Below, in pieces: positions 9,241-18,201 of a stretch of 64,000 nucleotides of DNA (its first letter is position 1; each line of letters starts with the position of its first letter). The position numbers and the translations under genes are program-made. Under the pieces are notes generated by a model. That model was not told the DNA's origin. It worked only from the letters and a program-made list of their open reading frames with translations, and did no database searches. The DNA is taken from NCBI RefSeq assembly GCF_039710355.1, contig NZ_JBDKWZ010000003.1, positions 475,714 to 539,713 on the forward strand, given 5' to 3'. Source of the stretch: Rapidithrix thailandica (GTDB lineage Bacteria > Bacteroidota > Bacteroidia > Cytophagales > Flammeovirgaceae).

Positions 9241-10041
9241 CTACTCTAATTTTTTTATAACTTCATACAATACTTGATCACGACTATACCGGCTTTTGTT
9301 GGTATGGTGAGGGAAATTGTTCAAACCCTCTTTGGCCAAGGCCAATGCCTGTACACGGTTTCCAGCCAAATAATGGATAATGGTTCCGGTAAATACATTG
9401 AAATAATAATGCTCAATGGCAAGAGATTGCTCGATGAGTGAGAGAGCTGAAGATAATTCCTGTGGATGTGTGACCGTAAAGTCTTTAAGGTTTAAATCCT
9501 GCATTTGAGTGTAATCCAAACTCGGTGCATTCAGTTTTTGATAAGCTTGGTTAGCCAAGTTAAATAAGGAATATACTTTTTCATCTTGGGTTTTCAGTTG
9601 ATTCCACCATACTCCATTAGGGACGCTATAGGGAGCGTAAAGGGCTTTTTTTCCTTCTTCTATGATTTCATCTGGTTTCCGGTAAGAGCCAATGAGGTGG
9701 ACCAACTCTCCTTTAGGGTTAAAGAACAAAAAAGTAGGGTACAGATAAATATGAAACCGCTCTCCCATATCTATGCCGATACTACTGGTTTCATCCAGAA
9801 CAATGTTGATAAAGTTTTGATTGTAAAATTTTCCTACTTCAGGTTGGATGAAAACTTCCTTTTTCATCAATTGGCAATACCCACAGTAGACTCCATATTC
9901 TACAAACAAGTATTTATTTTCGGTTTGTGCTTTTTGTAAAGCAGTGAAGAAGTCACTCTTTTCAAATTTCACACTTTGCGCATAACTAAGGGATACGGTT
10001 GTATATACTACGATAAATAAGAGGAGATGCAGGGATTTCAT
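9241..10041 (-). CDS. Exported thioredoxin-like protein with CGYC motif
   Basis: 266 aa from the ATG at 10041, chosen because it begins a normal signal peptide (MKSLHLLLFIVVYTTVS, then SYAQ); an upstream in-frame ATG at 10083 would bury it. The mature protein starts with a thioredoxin fold: EYGVYCGYCQLMKKEVF carries the redox pair CGYC, and the cis-proline loop appears as YLYPTFLFFNPKGE. The second half (about residue 140 on) is helical and TPR-like, ending with a motif rich in Asn/His. Such DUF255/thioredoxin_7-like proteins handle periplasmic disulfides, often with unknown partners. It lies 122 bp after the GNAT gene on the same strand, separated by an inverted repeat. Confidence 0.8.
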   Translation of the reverse strand: MKSLHLLLFIVVYTTVSLSYAQSVKFEKSDFFTALQKAQTENKYLFVEYGVYCGYCQLMKKEVFIQPEVGKFYNQNFINIVLDETSSIGIDMGERFHIYLYPTFLFFNPKGELVHLIGSYRKPDEIIEEGKKALYAPYSVPNGVWWNQLKTQDEKVYSLFNLANQAYQKLNAPSLDYTQMQDLNLKDFTVTHPQELSSALSLIEQSLAIEHYYFNVFTGTIIHYLAGNRVQALALAKEGLNNFPHHTNKSRYSRDQVLYEVIKKLE

Positions 10042-10087
10042 AGTTAGTCTTGTGGGTAAACTAAGGGAAATGATAGTATTCACAGGT

Positions 10088-10120
10088 ATAACCTTTCATA
10101 TATTAGAGATGAAAGGTTAT
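10088..10120. repeat. 12-bp inverted repeat between the GNAT and thioredoxin-like genes
   Basis: ATAACCTTTCAT (10088-10099) and ATGAAAGGTTAT (10109-10120) are perfect reverse complements with a 9-nt loop. It follows the GNAT stop by 43 bp and precedes the thioredoxin-like start by 46 bp. No T-run follows on the minus strand, so it may be an operator or an RNA hairpin rather than a standard terminator. Confidence 0.5.
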
Positions 10121-10163
10121 AACTTATGAAGTCAAGGATGAATAATTTTCCAGTCCTTTGAAG

Positions 10164-10634
10164 TTAATTGTTTTTTTGAATTTTTTCAAGATGGACTAAC
10201 AGAAGAGGTAAGCTTCTTCCGGTGCTCTCCGATACTTTTTCACTGTGTAAGAGAGCACCCATTTTCTGATAAAAAGGAAGAGCAAAAGGATCACTTTGAA
10301 TGAACATTTGTGTAAAGCCCCGTTGGCGGGTTTGTTGTAGGGCATGCTTGAACAAGCGCTTGCCTAATCCTTGTCCGATAAATGGAGGATCTATAAAAAA
10401 CAGGGTCAATTCTACCTCCTGTTCAGAAAGAGGAGAAAACATATAAAACCCGGCTATTTGCAAAGTATGCTCTATTACAAACACCTGATTCAGCCGTATT
10501 TCTGCTGTTTTTACTTGTAATTCAGGGGCACAACGTTGTAAAAAGGCATCGTCATACCCCCAATGTGCTTTAGACCTGCTAGCCAGTTGGGTAAGTAATT
10601 CGGCTTCTTTGAGTGTAGCACTTCGAATAGACAT
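10164..10634 (-). CDS. GNAT-family N-acetyltransferase
   Basis: 156 aa from the ATG at 10634; the in-frame ATG at 10676 would add an atypical basic tail before the conserved MSIRSATLKEAELL start. The acetyl-CoA binding motif A is clear as IDPPFIGQGLGKRLFKHAL (the Q/R-x-x-G-x-G loop), followed by the motif B segment FIQSDPFALPFYQKMGA. Proteins like this acetylate amines of small molecules or proteins; the substrate cannot be told. It is 61 bp from the TM2 gene upstream on the same strand, so possible co-transcription with the membrane pair behind it. Confidence 0.85.
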   Translation of the reverse strand: MSIRSATLKEAELLTQLASRSKAHWGYDDAFLQRCAPELQVKTAEIRLNQVFVIEHTLQIAGFYMFSPLSEQEVELTLFFIDPPFIGQGLGKRLFKHALQQTRQRGFTQMFIQSDPFALPFYQKMGALLHSEKVSESTGRSLPLLLVHLEKIQKNN

Positions 10635-10695
10635 GCGACTTGAAAATTTTTTAATTGAGATGACTGAGATAATCAAAAAATCTTCTCAAAAGCTC

Positions 10696-11055
10696 CTATC
10701 CATTTAACATCCGGACCATATGCAAGGTCTCTGAAGCTATTTTTAAGTTGTGTTCAGTAGCCATTTTTTTATGATTAATCAAATCAATAATGGTTCCGAC
10801 CATACAAAGCCCTGCAGTGAAAAAATGAAGAATTCCCATACCGATTTGTCCGATCATAAAGCGTTGGACTCCTGCAAAACCGAATAAACCTACGATGCTA
10901 CCAATGAGTAAATTGTCACTTCTGACTCTTTTGCCACTATAAATGGAAATAAAAGTCTGTAATTCTGATTCTGTAAGTTCTTCTGTAAGATTTTGCAGAT
11001 AAATTAATTCCTCACCTTCAATGCCCGGTAGCATTCTAATAAGATTATGGTTCAT
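10696..11055 (-). CDS. TM2-domain membrane protein
   Basis: 119 aa. A soluble N-terminal half is followed by a TM2 domain (residues about 55-105): a first membrane segment LLIGSIVGLFGFAGVQRFMIG, the G-x-G-x-x-H/F turn QIGMGILHFFTAGLCMVGTIIDL. TM2 proteins are small two-pass membrane proteins of unclear function, often next to DUF2752 genes in Bacteroidota, as here: its start overlaps the end of the DUF2752 gene by 11 bp, which implies translational coupling. Confidence 0.85.
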   Translation of the reverse strand: MNHNLIRMLPGIEGEELIYLQNLTEELTESELQTFISIYSGKRVRSDNLLIGSIVGLFGFAGVQRFMIGQIGMGILHFFTAGLCMVGTIIDLINHKKMATEHNLKIASETLHMVRMLNG

Positions 11056-11347
11056 AGGGTTTGTATTTAAAGTTGTTTTTTAAAAGTGTTATAATCCTTT
11101 GGATGATTATAATTACGGCAAAAATTCCTAAAGGGTGGTGTTCAAAAGATGTTTTAAGGTCGAAATGTAAAAGATAATGGAGTGAACGACCTAATCCGCA
11201 ACCCGGGCAAAAGTCGAATCCCAAATGGTAAAAGGGACAAATGGAAAAATGACTTTCTCCTATAGGCAGTATAAATAATACGATTAAACCACCACTCCAA
11301 AACAATAACTCAAGGTGATGATATACAAAATTCTTTATAAATCCCAT
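11045..11347 (-). CDS. DUF2752 membrane protein
   Basis: 100 aa with two or three membrane segments and the family hallmark CPGCGLGRS (residues about 49-57), preceded by a second Cys in SICPFYHLGFDF. Function of the family is unknown; the cysteines suggest a metal site or disulfide. It forms a two-gene unit with the TM2 gene (11-bp overlap). Confidence 0.85.
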   Translation of the reverse strand: MGFIKNFVYHHLELLFWSGGLIVLFILPIGESHFSICPFYHLGFDFCPGCGLGRSLHYLLHFDLKTSFEHHPLGIFAVIIIIQRIITLLKNNFKYKPYEP

Positions 11348-11830
11348 CGCTCAAAAGGGGCATTTTTCAAAAGAAAACACAACATACTAGGTATTTTCAT
11401 TATTTCCAATTTTTCTTGAAATTCGGGACTATCGGAATGTAAATAAAACCAACGGGACAAAGGATATTGGATGGAGTGGGTTTCGGTTTGAATTGAACCG
11501 GCTTGTTATCTCCTTTATTAGTTATACACCATTCTTCAATTTTTGTTTTCTTCCTTTCATCATTTACTTAGGAGTTCGGTGAGCTACATCTTGGAATATT
11601 TCAATGGAAGAAATCGAGTCTTATTTGCTTTGATTTATCTTTAACTACTACTTCCGAAGCAGAATTTTTTATCTAATTTTCAATAAATCATAGATTTATT
11701 TACAAATCTGCATCATGCTTTCTCCGTAGAATAAGAGTATTTGAAAAAATACGGGGATTTTTTGAGGAATTAAATCTTTTATCTTTACTCACTGTTACCC
11801 TAATACAATTTGAGCCTAATCCCTTCAACC
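11348..11830. other. Divergent intergenic region between DUF2752 and degP
   Basis: About 480 bp between diverging genes, presumably with promoters for both. Near the degP side TATCTTTA (11780-11787) is one base off the Bacteroidota -7 consensus. No ORF or repeat stands out in the remainder. Confidence 0.35.
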
Positions 11831-13351
11831 ATGAGTAATACAAAGTTCTTTGCAAGTATCCTCCTTTCAGCCTTGTTTGGTGGTCTAATAGCGGTTTATA
11901 TTTTTCAGGCCTCTACCACAGATATACTCCCTTCTGAAAATATTGAAAATAAGCAAGATGTAGTTCTTTCCAAGTACCTTTCGGCTTGGGAGAATGAAAC
12001 GTCCGACTATACCGTCCCGGAAGGGCTTAACTTCGTGACGGCGGCCGAGAAAGTAACTCCGGCCGTAGTGCATATTAAAACCTATTACGATGGGTTGGCA
12101 AACGATTACGGGAAACATTCGGTAGAGGATTTGTTCAGAAAGTTTTTTGGGGATGAAGGTGGTGGATATTACGGAGACCGTGGCTTACGAATGTCTTCCG
12201 GATCGGGAGTCATCATTACCGATGACGGTTATATCGCTACGAATAACCATGTGATTGACAATGCCCAGCATATAGAAGTCGTGCTAAATGATAAAAGAAG
12301 TTTCAAGGCTAAAGTAGTTGGAACTGATCCTTCTACTGATTTAGCGTTGATCAAAATCAAAGAAAAACAGCTGCCTTTTATTCCTTTTGGGGATTCAGAC
12401 AATGTTAAAATCGGACAGTGGGTGCTGGCGGTTGGCAATCCATTTGACTTGACTTCTACCGTTACGGCAGGAATTATCAGTGGAAAAGCCCGGAATATTA
12501 ATATCCTTCGAAGCCGGGATAACCTTTCCATTGAATCTTTTATACAAACGGATGCAGCAGTGAATCCGGGGAATAGTGGGGGAGCCTTGGTGGATTTGAA
12601 TGGAAACCTGATCGGGATTAATACGGCCATTGCTACCACCACAGGAACGTATAGTGGATATTCATTTGCTGTTCCGGTGTCCCTGGTTAAAAAAGTAATG
12701 AATGATTTGTCTGAATTTGGAGAAGTGCAAAGAGCATTGATGGGAGTTAGTATTCAAAATATTACGGCTCAGTTGGCCGATTACCGGGACCTGGAAACCA
12801 TTGAAGGAGTGTATGTACTGGGAGTGACGCCTCATAGCGGGGCGGAAGAAGCAGGCCTACGGGAAGGTGATGTGATCATTACGATTAACGGAGTGGCAGT
12901 TAATATGACTTCAGAATTACAGGAATTAGTAGCCCGTAACAGTCCGGGTGACAAGATTAAGGTCGTGTATCGAAGAAATGGTAAAACAAATACGGTTACT
13001 GTCATATTAAAGAATAAACAAAACAATACGAAGATTGTCCAAACCCCGGTGATTCCGGAAGGAAAAGTAGAAACTCCAGAAGAAACAGTAATGGGGGCCG
13101 TTTTGGAAGAATTGTCCGAAGCGGATAAAGAAACTTTAAACGTGGAAGAAGGTATCCGGGTGAAATCTTTGGATGAGGGAATGCTTAAATCTACCCGTAT
13201 GGAAGAAGGGTTTATCATTACACATATTGACAAGGTCCGGGTTTCTTCTTTAAAGGATTTTAAAGAGAAACTTCAAAATCTTGAATCGGGAGTCATTATT
13301 GAAGGAGTTTATCCGGATGGTCAAAAAGCATTTTATGGCTTGGGGTATTAA
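11831..13351 (+). CDS. degP: DegP/HtrA-family periplasmic serine protease
   Basis: 506 aa from the ATG at 11831 (an upstream TTG at 11810 is less likely). HtrA proteases degrade or refold damaged envelope proteins. An N-terminal membrane-spanning or signal segment (FFASILLSALFGGLIAVYIF) is followed by the trypsin-like domain with all three catalytic residues: His in TNNHVID, Asp in PSTDLALIKI, Ser in NPGNSGGALVD. Two PDZ domains follow: one around residues 300-400 (VTPHSGAEEAGLREGDVIITING) and a more divergent one at the C-terminus (residues 430-506). Single gene with its own terminator. Confident. Confidence 0.95.
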   Translation: MSNTKFFASILLSALFGGLIAVYIFQASTTDILPSENIENKQDVVLSKYLSAWENETSDYTVPEGLNFVTAAEKVTPAVVHIKTYYDGLANDYGKHSVEDLFRKFFGDEGGGYYGDRGLRMSSGSGVIITDDGYIATNNHVIDNAQHIEVVLNDKRSFKAKVVGTDPSTDLALIKIKEKQLPFIPFGDSDNVKIGQWVLAVGNPFDLTSTVTAGIISGKARNINILRSRDNLSIESFIQTDAAVNPGNSGGALVDLNGNLIGINTAIATTTGTYSGYSFAVPVSLVKKVMNDLSEFGEVQRALMGVSIQNITAQLADYRDLETIEGVYVLGVTPHSGAEEAGLREGDVIITINGVAVNMTSELQELVARNSPGDKIKVVYRRNGKTNTVTVILKNKQNNTKIVQTPVIPEGKVETPEETVMGAVLEELSEADKETLNVEEGIRVKSLDEGMLKSTRMEEGFIITHIDKVRVSSLKDFKEKLQNLESGVIIEGVYPDGQKAFYGLGY

Positions 13352-13405
13352 AAAAAAGAAAGTTTGAAATGAATAAAACGTTTGTTTTCTATAAGATCTT
13401 AGATG

Positions 13406-13434
13406 AAAGGCTGCCTTTTTGAGCAGCTTTTTTT
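13406..13434 (+). terminator. Terminator after degP
   Basis: AAAGGCTGC pairs with GCAGCTTT (one bulged G), followed by a run of T; 55 bp after the stop. Confidence 0.7.
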
Positions 13435-13500
13435 GTACAGAAAAATCGATTACATGGATTAATTAATACATATACACATCGAATATCTTTCTACAGTAAT

Positions 13501-13508
13501 TATTTTTG
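13501..13508 (+). promoter_or_regulatory. Candidate -7 element (TATTTTTG)
   Basis: Exact match to TAnnTTTG, 29 bp before the GTG start of the inositol-phosphatase family gene. No clear TTTG box at the expected distance upstream. Confidence 0.4.
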
Positions 13509-13537
13509 TAAAAACTAAACGACTAAAATTCAGTACA

Positions 13538-14332
13538 GTGGACTTAAAGAAAACCACCCAACAAGTTATACAAATCAGCAAAGAAGTCAGAAAATTTATT
13601 ATTTCTGAATTTAATCGCTTTGATGCAGATGCGGTCGAATATAAAGGGCTTAATGATTTGGTATCCTATGTGGATAAGGAATCGGAAAAGCAATTGGTTA
13701 AGGGTTTGGGAGAGATTTTGCCGGAGGCCGGATTTATAGCTGAAGAAGGCACAGGATCGCGCAATGCCTCAGGGTATAATTGGATCATCGACCCTTTGGA
13801 TGGTACGACTAATTTTATTCACGGGCTACCGGTTTTTGCAATTTCCATTGCGCTGATGAGCCCTGAGGAAGAGATCCTGATCGGAGTTGTTCATGATGTA
13901 TGTCAGGACCACTGTTATTGGGCTGCGAAGGGGGAAGGCGCCTACCGCAATGATACTGTTATTAACGTGTCTTCAGAAGCTTCTTTGTCTAAAAGTCTTA
14001 TCGCTACAGGCTTTCCCTACTATGCATTCGAAAAAATGCCATTGTATATAAAAGTCTTAGAGGAATTGATGCAAAAAACACATGGTTTAAGACGTATGGG
14101 GGCTGCTGCCATTGACTTAGCCTTTGTTGCTTGTGGACGTTTCGAATCTTTCTTTGAATACAACCTTAAACCTTGGGATGTAGCGGCCGGAATCTTATTG
14201 GTAAAAGAAGCAGGAGGAGTAGTAAGTGACTTTAAAAACGGAAATAATTGTATCTTTGGTAAAGAAATTATCGCTTCCGGGCATGTTCATCAAGATATGC
14301 AGGAAATCATAGCGCGTAATTTTTATCAATAG
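13538..14332 (+). CDS. Inositol monophosphatase family protein
   Basis: 264 aa, starting at GTG 13538 because no ATG precedes the conserved N-terminal helix. The Mg2+/Li+-dependent phosphatase motifs are complete: EEGTG (metal-binding Glu), WIIDPLDGTTNFIHG (motif A, D-P-[IL]-D-G-T) and LKPWDVAAGILLVKEAGG (motif B, W-D-x-A-A-G). It lacks the features of CysQ. The substrate may be inositol phosphate or a related sugar phosphate; many bacterial members, including SuhB, are broad. It stands 133 bp before ilvE on the same strand. Confidence 0.92.
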   Translation: MDLKKTTQQVIQISKEVRKFIISEFNRFDADAVEYKGLNDLVSYVDKESEKQLVKGLGEILPEAGFIAEEGTGSRNASGYNWIIDPLDGTTNFIHGLPVFAISIALMSPEEEILIGVVHDVCQDHCYWAAKGEGAYRNDTVINVSSEASLSKSLIATGFPYYAFEKMPLYIKVLEELMQKTHGLRRMGAAAIDLAFVACGRFESFFEYNLKPWDVAAGILLVKEAGGVVSDFKNGNNCIFGKEIIASGHVHQDMQEIIARNFYQ

Positions 14333-14465
14333 TGATGGTAGGGTTTTTAGGATAAAAAGAAAAAGTATACCGTAACCTATTGTGCCGGCTACCTTGTTTT
14401 TTATCCATTGTCCGTTGACAAATGTCACATGACTGTTAATATAATAAAACACATCTAAACATCTA

Positions 14466-15539
14466 ATGAATATGGAAATAGGGCAAGCATTACCTGTAGA
14501 GAAGGTAAAACAATCGAGATTACCACAAGTAGATTTCAACAACATTCCTTTTGGGAAGATTTACTCAGACCATATGCTTGTGGCCGAGTTCAAAAACGGC
14601 CAATGGGATGGAGGCAAAATCATTCCTTTTGGAGATTTACCTCTGAGTCCAGCCACTTCCACAATCCACTATGGCCAATCCATCTTCGAAGGATTAAAAG
14701 CGTATAAAAGCGAGACAGAAGACAAAGTTTTGTTGTTCCGTCCGGATGAAAACTTCAAACGTTTTAATGAGTCCGCTACCCGCTTGTGTATGCCACATGT
14801 GCCAGAAGAAGTTTTTATGGACGGCCTGTTTCAATTAGTAAATTTAGATCGCGAATGGGTTCCGAATACGCCGGGCTGTAGTTTGTATATTCGTCCGTTC
14901 ATGTTTGCGGCCGATGCTTATTTGGGTTTAAAACCTTCCGATTCTTATAAGTTTTTGATCATTACTTCTCCGGTGGGGGATTACTATGCAGAGCCGGTAC
15001 GAGTGAAAATTGAGCGGCATTATACCCGGGCAGCCAAAGGAGGAACCGGATATGCCAAATGTGCCGGAAATTATGCAGCTTCTATTTACCCGGCAAAACT
15101 GGCCCAGGAGAAAGGATATCACCAATTGCTTTGGACAGATGGCGCCAAACATGAGTTTATTGAGGAAGCAGGGAGTATGAACGTTATGTTCGTCATTGGC
15201 GACAAATTAATCACTGCTCCGGCCGGCGATTCTATCTTACACGGGATTACTCGTAAAACGGTCTTAACCTTGGCAAAGGAGTGGGGAATGGAGGTAGAAG
15301 AACGACCTGTGGAGGTGAAAGAAGTACTTGAAGCCGTTAAGAATGGCACCTTAAAAGAAGCTTTTGGAACCGGAACAGCCGCTACAATTGCACACATCAT
15401 TGCCATTGGTGATGATGGTACGGATTATGAACTTCCTGCAATCGAAACCCGAGAGTTTTCCAATAAAGTATTGAAAGAATTGACCGGTATCCAGCGAGGT
15501 AATAAAGAAGATGCCCACAACTGGATTTTCAAAATATAA
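14466..15539 (+). CDS. ilvE: Branched-chain amino acid aminotransferase
   Basis: 357 aa PLP-dependent fold-type IV aminotransferase that makes or degrades Leu, Ile and Val. The length and the signature GTGYAKCAGNYAAS, with the PLP-binding lysine in YAKCAGN, resemble the longer BCAT2-like type rather than the E. coli form. Other conserved stretches: SPATSTIHYGQSIFEGLKAY near the N-terminus and GTGTAATIAHI near the C-terminus binding the cofactor phosphate. The ATG at 14466 has a second Met at residue 2-3. No other branched-chain genes are adjacent. Confidence 0.95.
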   Translation: MNMEIGQALPVEKVKQSRLPQVDFNNIPFGKIYSDHMLVAEFKNGQWDGGKIIPFGDLPLSPATSTIHYGQSIFEGLKAYKSETEDKVLLFRPDENFKRFNESATRLCMPHVPEEVFMDGLFQLVNLDREWVPNTPGCSLYIRPFMFAADAYLGLKPSDSYKFLIITSPVGDYYAEPVRVKIERHYTRAAKGGTGYAKCAGNYAASIYPAKLAQEKGYHQLLWTDGAKHEFIEEAGSMNVMFVIGDKLITAPAGDSILHGITRKTVLTLAKEWGMEVEERPVEVKEVLEAVKNGTLKEAFGTGTAATIAHIIAIGDDGTDYELPAIETREFSNKVLKELTGIQRGNKEDAHNWIFKI

Positions 15540-15551
15540 CGTATGGATAAA

Positions 15552-15583
15552 GGAAGGAATGATTCATTGCTAATCTTCCTTCC
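15552..15583. terminator. Hairpin between converging ilvE and DoxX genes
   Basis: GGAAGGAA (15552-15559) pairs with TTCCTTCC (15576-15583). It sits between two converging stops and may end ilvE transcripts; no T-run follows. Confidence 0.35.
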
Positions 15584-15594
15584 AATATGATTGT

Positions 15595-16080
15595 TCAACC
15601 CTCTGTGAGTTTTACTTCTCCGGAGGGATTTTTTATGGTAAAATACCAAACCCAACCTATAAAGAATACTTGCAGGGGTACTCTGAACCATAGGTAAGCA
15701 GAACCCGGCCCATTCAAATTTGCCTCTTGAATGTTCACATGATTAAGAGCAGCCAAGATATTTGCCGGAAAGATCAAGAAAAAGAAGATGATCAACATCC
15801 ACCCCGTCAGCCGTTGCGTTGAGGGCATTAATAAACCAATAGCAGAAAGGATCTCCAATATTCCGGTAGTATATACAACTTCTATTTTGAAAGGTAGCCA
15901 CTCCGGAAGCATAAGTGCCATCCCTTCGGCCATAGGGAAATGTGATATCCCGGTCATTAAAAGCATGCATGCCATGGCAATACGTCCTGAAAGGGAGAGC
16001 GTGAGTCGAGGAAAGTGGCCTACCTTTTTGGCCAGAAACAATATCAGAAAAACGGTCAATAAGCAAATTAATGGTTTCAT
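15595..16080 (-). CDS. DoxX-family membrane protein
   Basis: 161 aa from the ATG at 16080 (an upstream Met at 16098 is possible). Four membrane segments, with the DoxX pattern: GRIAMACMLLMTGISHF, then GILEILSAIGLLMP in the second/third helix, and a C-terminal amphipathic tail. The family includes the DoxD/DoxX thiosulfate:quinone subunits but most members have no known role. It is next to, and on the same strand as, the Crp/Fnr regulator 77 bp upstream, which may control it. Confidence 0.8.
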   Translation of the reverse strand: MKPLICLLTVFLILFLAKKVGHFPRLTLSLSGRIAMACMLLMTGISHFPMAEGMALMLPEWLPFKIEVVYTTGILEILSAIGLLMPSTQRLTGWMLIIFFFLIFPANILAALNHVNIQEANLNGPGSAYLWFRVPLQVFFIGWVWYFTIKNPSGEVKLTEG

Positions 16081-16157
16081 GATTTCTTTTTCTGACAAAG
16101 CAACGAAGTATTTTCACCCCAAAAAATAACCTGGGTTAGGAAAATGTTAGAAGATTG

Positions 16158-16748
16158 CTATGCTTCTTTATTTCTTAATTTTCTTCTGATACGACTTAGA
16201 CTTTCCGGGAGAATGCCTAAATACGATGCGAGATATTTGATAGGGATAGCTTGTACCAAACGGGGGTTTTTGTTCAATAGATTCTGATAACGTTGATCCG
16301 CTGACAGGCTTAAGAGTTCTATTTCCCTTTGGGTTTTCCGGACATACATTGCCTCTGCGATTCGCCGGCCAATGCGTTCACTGGTTTTGGATTGATCATA
16401 CATTTTGTGGATTTGTTGATAATGAATCCGGAGAACTTCGGTAGGCAAAATGGTTGTAATTTGCACTCTGGAAGGTCGCCGGGTTAGAAAGGAAGAATAA
16501 GAGGTGACAAATTCATTTTCAAAACAAAAGTCCAGGCCGTGTTCTTTCCCTTCTAGTAAATAGTACACCCGGACTAAACCTTTACTGATAAAATATAGAT
16601 AATTTTCCACCTGATCGAAAGAAGTAAGAATCTCCTGTTTTGAAAATGACCGTTGCTCCCATTGTTGGGCAAATTCTAACCATTGAGGGTTTTCAACCTT
16701 GGTGATCTGAAAAAGGCTTTGTTTCAGGCGTTGTAAAGAATTTTCCAT
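16158..16748 (-). CDS. Crp/Fnr-family transcriptional regulator
   Basis: 196 aa from the ATG at 16748 (Met 14 of the longest ORF, MENSLQRLKQSLF). An N-terminal cyclic-nucleotide-binding beta barrel (residues about 25-120; YLYFISKGLVRVYYLLEGKEHGLDFCFENEFVTSY) lacks the cAMP phosphate-binding Arg-Ser motif, and no Fnr-type cysteine cluster is present. The C-terminal helix-turn-helix reads VQAIPIKYLASYLGILPESLSRIRRKL. Such truncated, ligand-unknown regulators are abundant in Bacteroidota and often sit beside a single membrane-protein target, here the DoxX gene. Confidence 0.85.
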   Translation of the reverse strand: MENSLQRLKQSLFQITKVENPQWLEFAQQWEQRSFSKQEILTSFDQVENYLYFISKGLVRVYYLLEGKEHGLDFCFENEFVTSYSSFLTRRPSRVQITTILPTEVLRIHYQQIHKMYDQSKTSERIGRRIAEAMYVRKTQREIELLSLSADQRYQNLLNKNPRLVQAIPIKYLASYLGILPESLSRIRRKLRNKEA

Positions 16749-16785
16749 ATATCCAAAGAAAAGGGATTTGGAGGATAATGAAAAC

Positions 16786-16824
16786 AAGGAAGCCGCTCTA
16801 TTCTTCGGTAAAAGCGGCTTCCTT
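16786..16824 (-). terminator. Terminator of the desaturase gene
   Basis: AAGGAAGCCGCT (16786-16797) pairs with AGCGGCTTCCTT (16813-16824); on the minus strand the stem is followed by TGTTTTC. It lies 22 bp past the desaturase stop. Confidence 0.75.
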
Positions 16825-16845
16825 ACTCTTATCTTCTAAAGGTTG

Positions 16846-17784
16846 CTATCCCAGTTGTTCTTTTTCTTTTCTCATTTTTTCTCTGGCTTCGGCCAATGTC
16901 TTTGAGTATTTGATATGGTGAGGAACCCCCTTTAAATCCCAAACCAAGCCCAATACTGAAAAAGTTTTCAATACATAGTAGGTGATGTCGATTTCCCACC
17001 AGAAGAACCCGTTGCGGGAAGCTACTTGATAGTAGTGGTGATTATTATGCCACCCTTCTCCCAAGGTTACCAAGGCCAGTACCAAGCTGTTTTTCGACTC
17101 ATCTCCTGTATTGTAGCGGGCTTTTCCGAATTTGTGCATGATAGAGTTGATGCTAAACGTACCATGGTATAAAAGCACGGTACTTAGAAAGAAGCCTATC
17201 AATAAACTTGACCAACCTTGTGTGAAAATCTGGGCAAAACTGCCATCGCCATTTACAAAGCCTCCTACGAGGAAGATGACTATGGCCAATAGGGTGGGAG
17301 GTACCAAGTAATGCTTGTCAATCCAACGAATCTCGGAATGCTTGGCAAAATCTTGAATTACCCCAAAGTTGGTTTCTTTAAAATCGGGTCCGATAATCCA
17401 GCCAATATGTGAATACCAGAAGCCATACCATTTCATGGAATGAGGATCTTCCGGGGTATCGCTGTGCTTATGGTGGTGGCGATGATGTGCGGCCCACCAC
17501 AGAACTCCTTTTTGCGCGGAGGTTTCTGCCATAAACGCAATGAAAAACTGAAAGGGCCGGGATGTCTTGTAGGATCGGTGTGAAAAGTATCGATGATACC
17601 CTCCGGTAACAAAAAACATCCTGATAAAATACAGTGAGATACAAACAATCCAATCAAACAGGGTGGCTCCTGTCCAGATTGCTGCCAGCGGTACTAAGTG
17701 CATCAAAATCATCCCGATTTCTTGCTTGAGAAGGGGCTTGCTACGTACTTGTTTTTGTGGGGCTGCCTCAGCTGTTTGAGTCAT
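16846..17784 (-). CDS. Acyl-CoA/acyl-lipid delta-9 desaturase
   Basis: 312-aa di-iron membrane desaturase that introduces a double bond into saturated fatty acyl chains, adjusting membrane fluidity. All three histidine boxes are intact: HRYFSH, HHRHHHKH and HNNHHYY. Four predicted membrane segments flank them. Single gene; a -7 element (TATTTTTG) sits 35 bp upstream of the ATG at 17784. The C-terminus is long and charged (LAEAREKMRKEKEQLG). Exact regiospecificity cannot be told from sequence. Confidence 0.95.
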   Translation of the reverse strand: MTQTAEAAPQKQVRSKPLLKQEIGMILMHLVPLAAIWTGATLFDWIVCISLYFIRMFFVTGGYHRYFSHRSYKTSRPFQFFIAFMAETSAQKGVLWWAAHHRHHHKHSDTPEDPHSMKWYGFWYSHIGWIIGPDFKETNFGVIQDFAKHSEIRWIDKHYLVPPTLLAIVIFLVGGFVNGDGSFAQIFTQGWSSLLIGFFLSTVLLYHGTFSINSIMHKFGKARYNTGDESKNSLVLALVTLGEGWHNNHHYYQVASRNGFFWWEIDITYYVLKTFSVLGLVWDLKGVPHHIKYSKTLAEAREKMRKEKEQLG

Positions 17785-17818
17785 AAAAGCTTTTGGTGTT
17801 TCTGAAAAAAAGTTTTGA

Positions 17819-17826
17819 CAAAAATA
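17819..17826 (-). promoter_or_regulatory. Candidate -7 element (TATTTTTG, minus strand) of the desaturase
   Basis: Minus-strand TATTTTTG matches TAnnTTTG, 34 bp before the desaturase ATG. No ideal -33 TTTG is visible. Confidence 0.4.
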
Positions 17827-18129
17827 ATCAAGGATTTTCTATTTTCTTGGTAAACAAGGTTTTTTCAAAACTGTTTAACATTTTTCTTCCGAGTGATGCT
17901 CAACTATCTATTAACAAAGTCCCCATTGTACCATAGGTAAATATTCAAAGAAGGGGAGATAGAAGAGTTTTACCCCCGGTAAAGTAACATTGTATAGTAA
18001 TACCCAAAAAGCCCGAATAAAAACAATGAAAAAAGGAGGTAAAGCTCTGAAAAACACCTTTTTCACAAAAAAACTGAAAGCATTAACGTAATAAATGTTA
18101 ACCGATGAATCAAGTTTTCTGAATCTCGT

Positions 18130-18137
18130 TAAATTTG
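18130..18137 (+). promoter_or_regulatory. Candidate -7 element (TAAATTTG) of the first giant gene
   Basis: Matches TAnnTTTG and lies 229 bp before the ATG at 18367, implying a leader of about 220 nt; no TTTG at ideal spacing. Confidence 0.35.
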
Positions 18138-18201
18138 TTAGATAGCAGTCAAACTGTTTATCTTACTTACTATAATTACCCAAACTAACCTTATTCAACA
18201 T

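Noticed and set aside
15788..16129. 113-codon plus-strand ORF opposite the DoxX gene
   Set aside because: Lies antisense over a clear membrane protein and has no recognisable motif.
18026..18091. 21-codon basic ORF (MKKGGKALKNTFFTKKLK) in the desaturase/giant gap
   Set aside because: Too short, AT-rich, with no conserved features; left as a note only.
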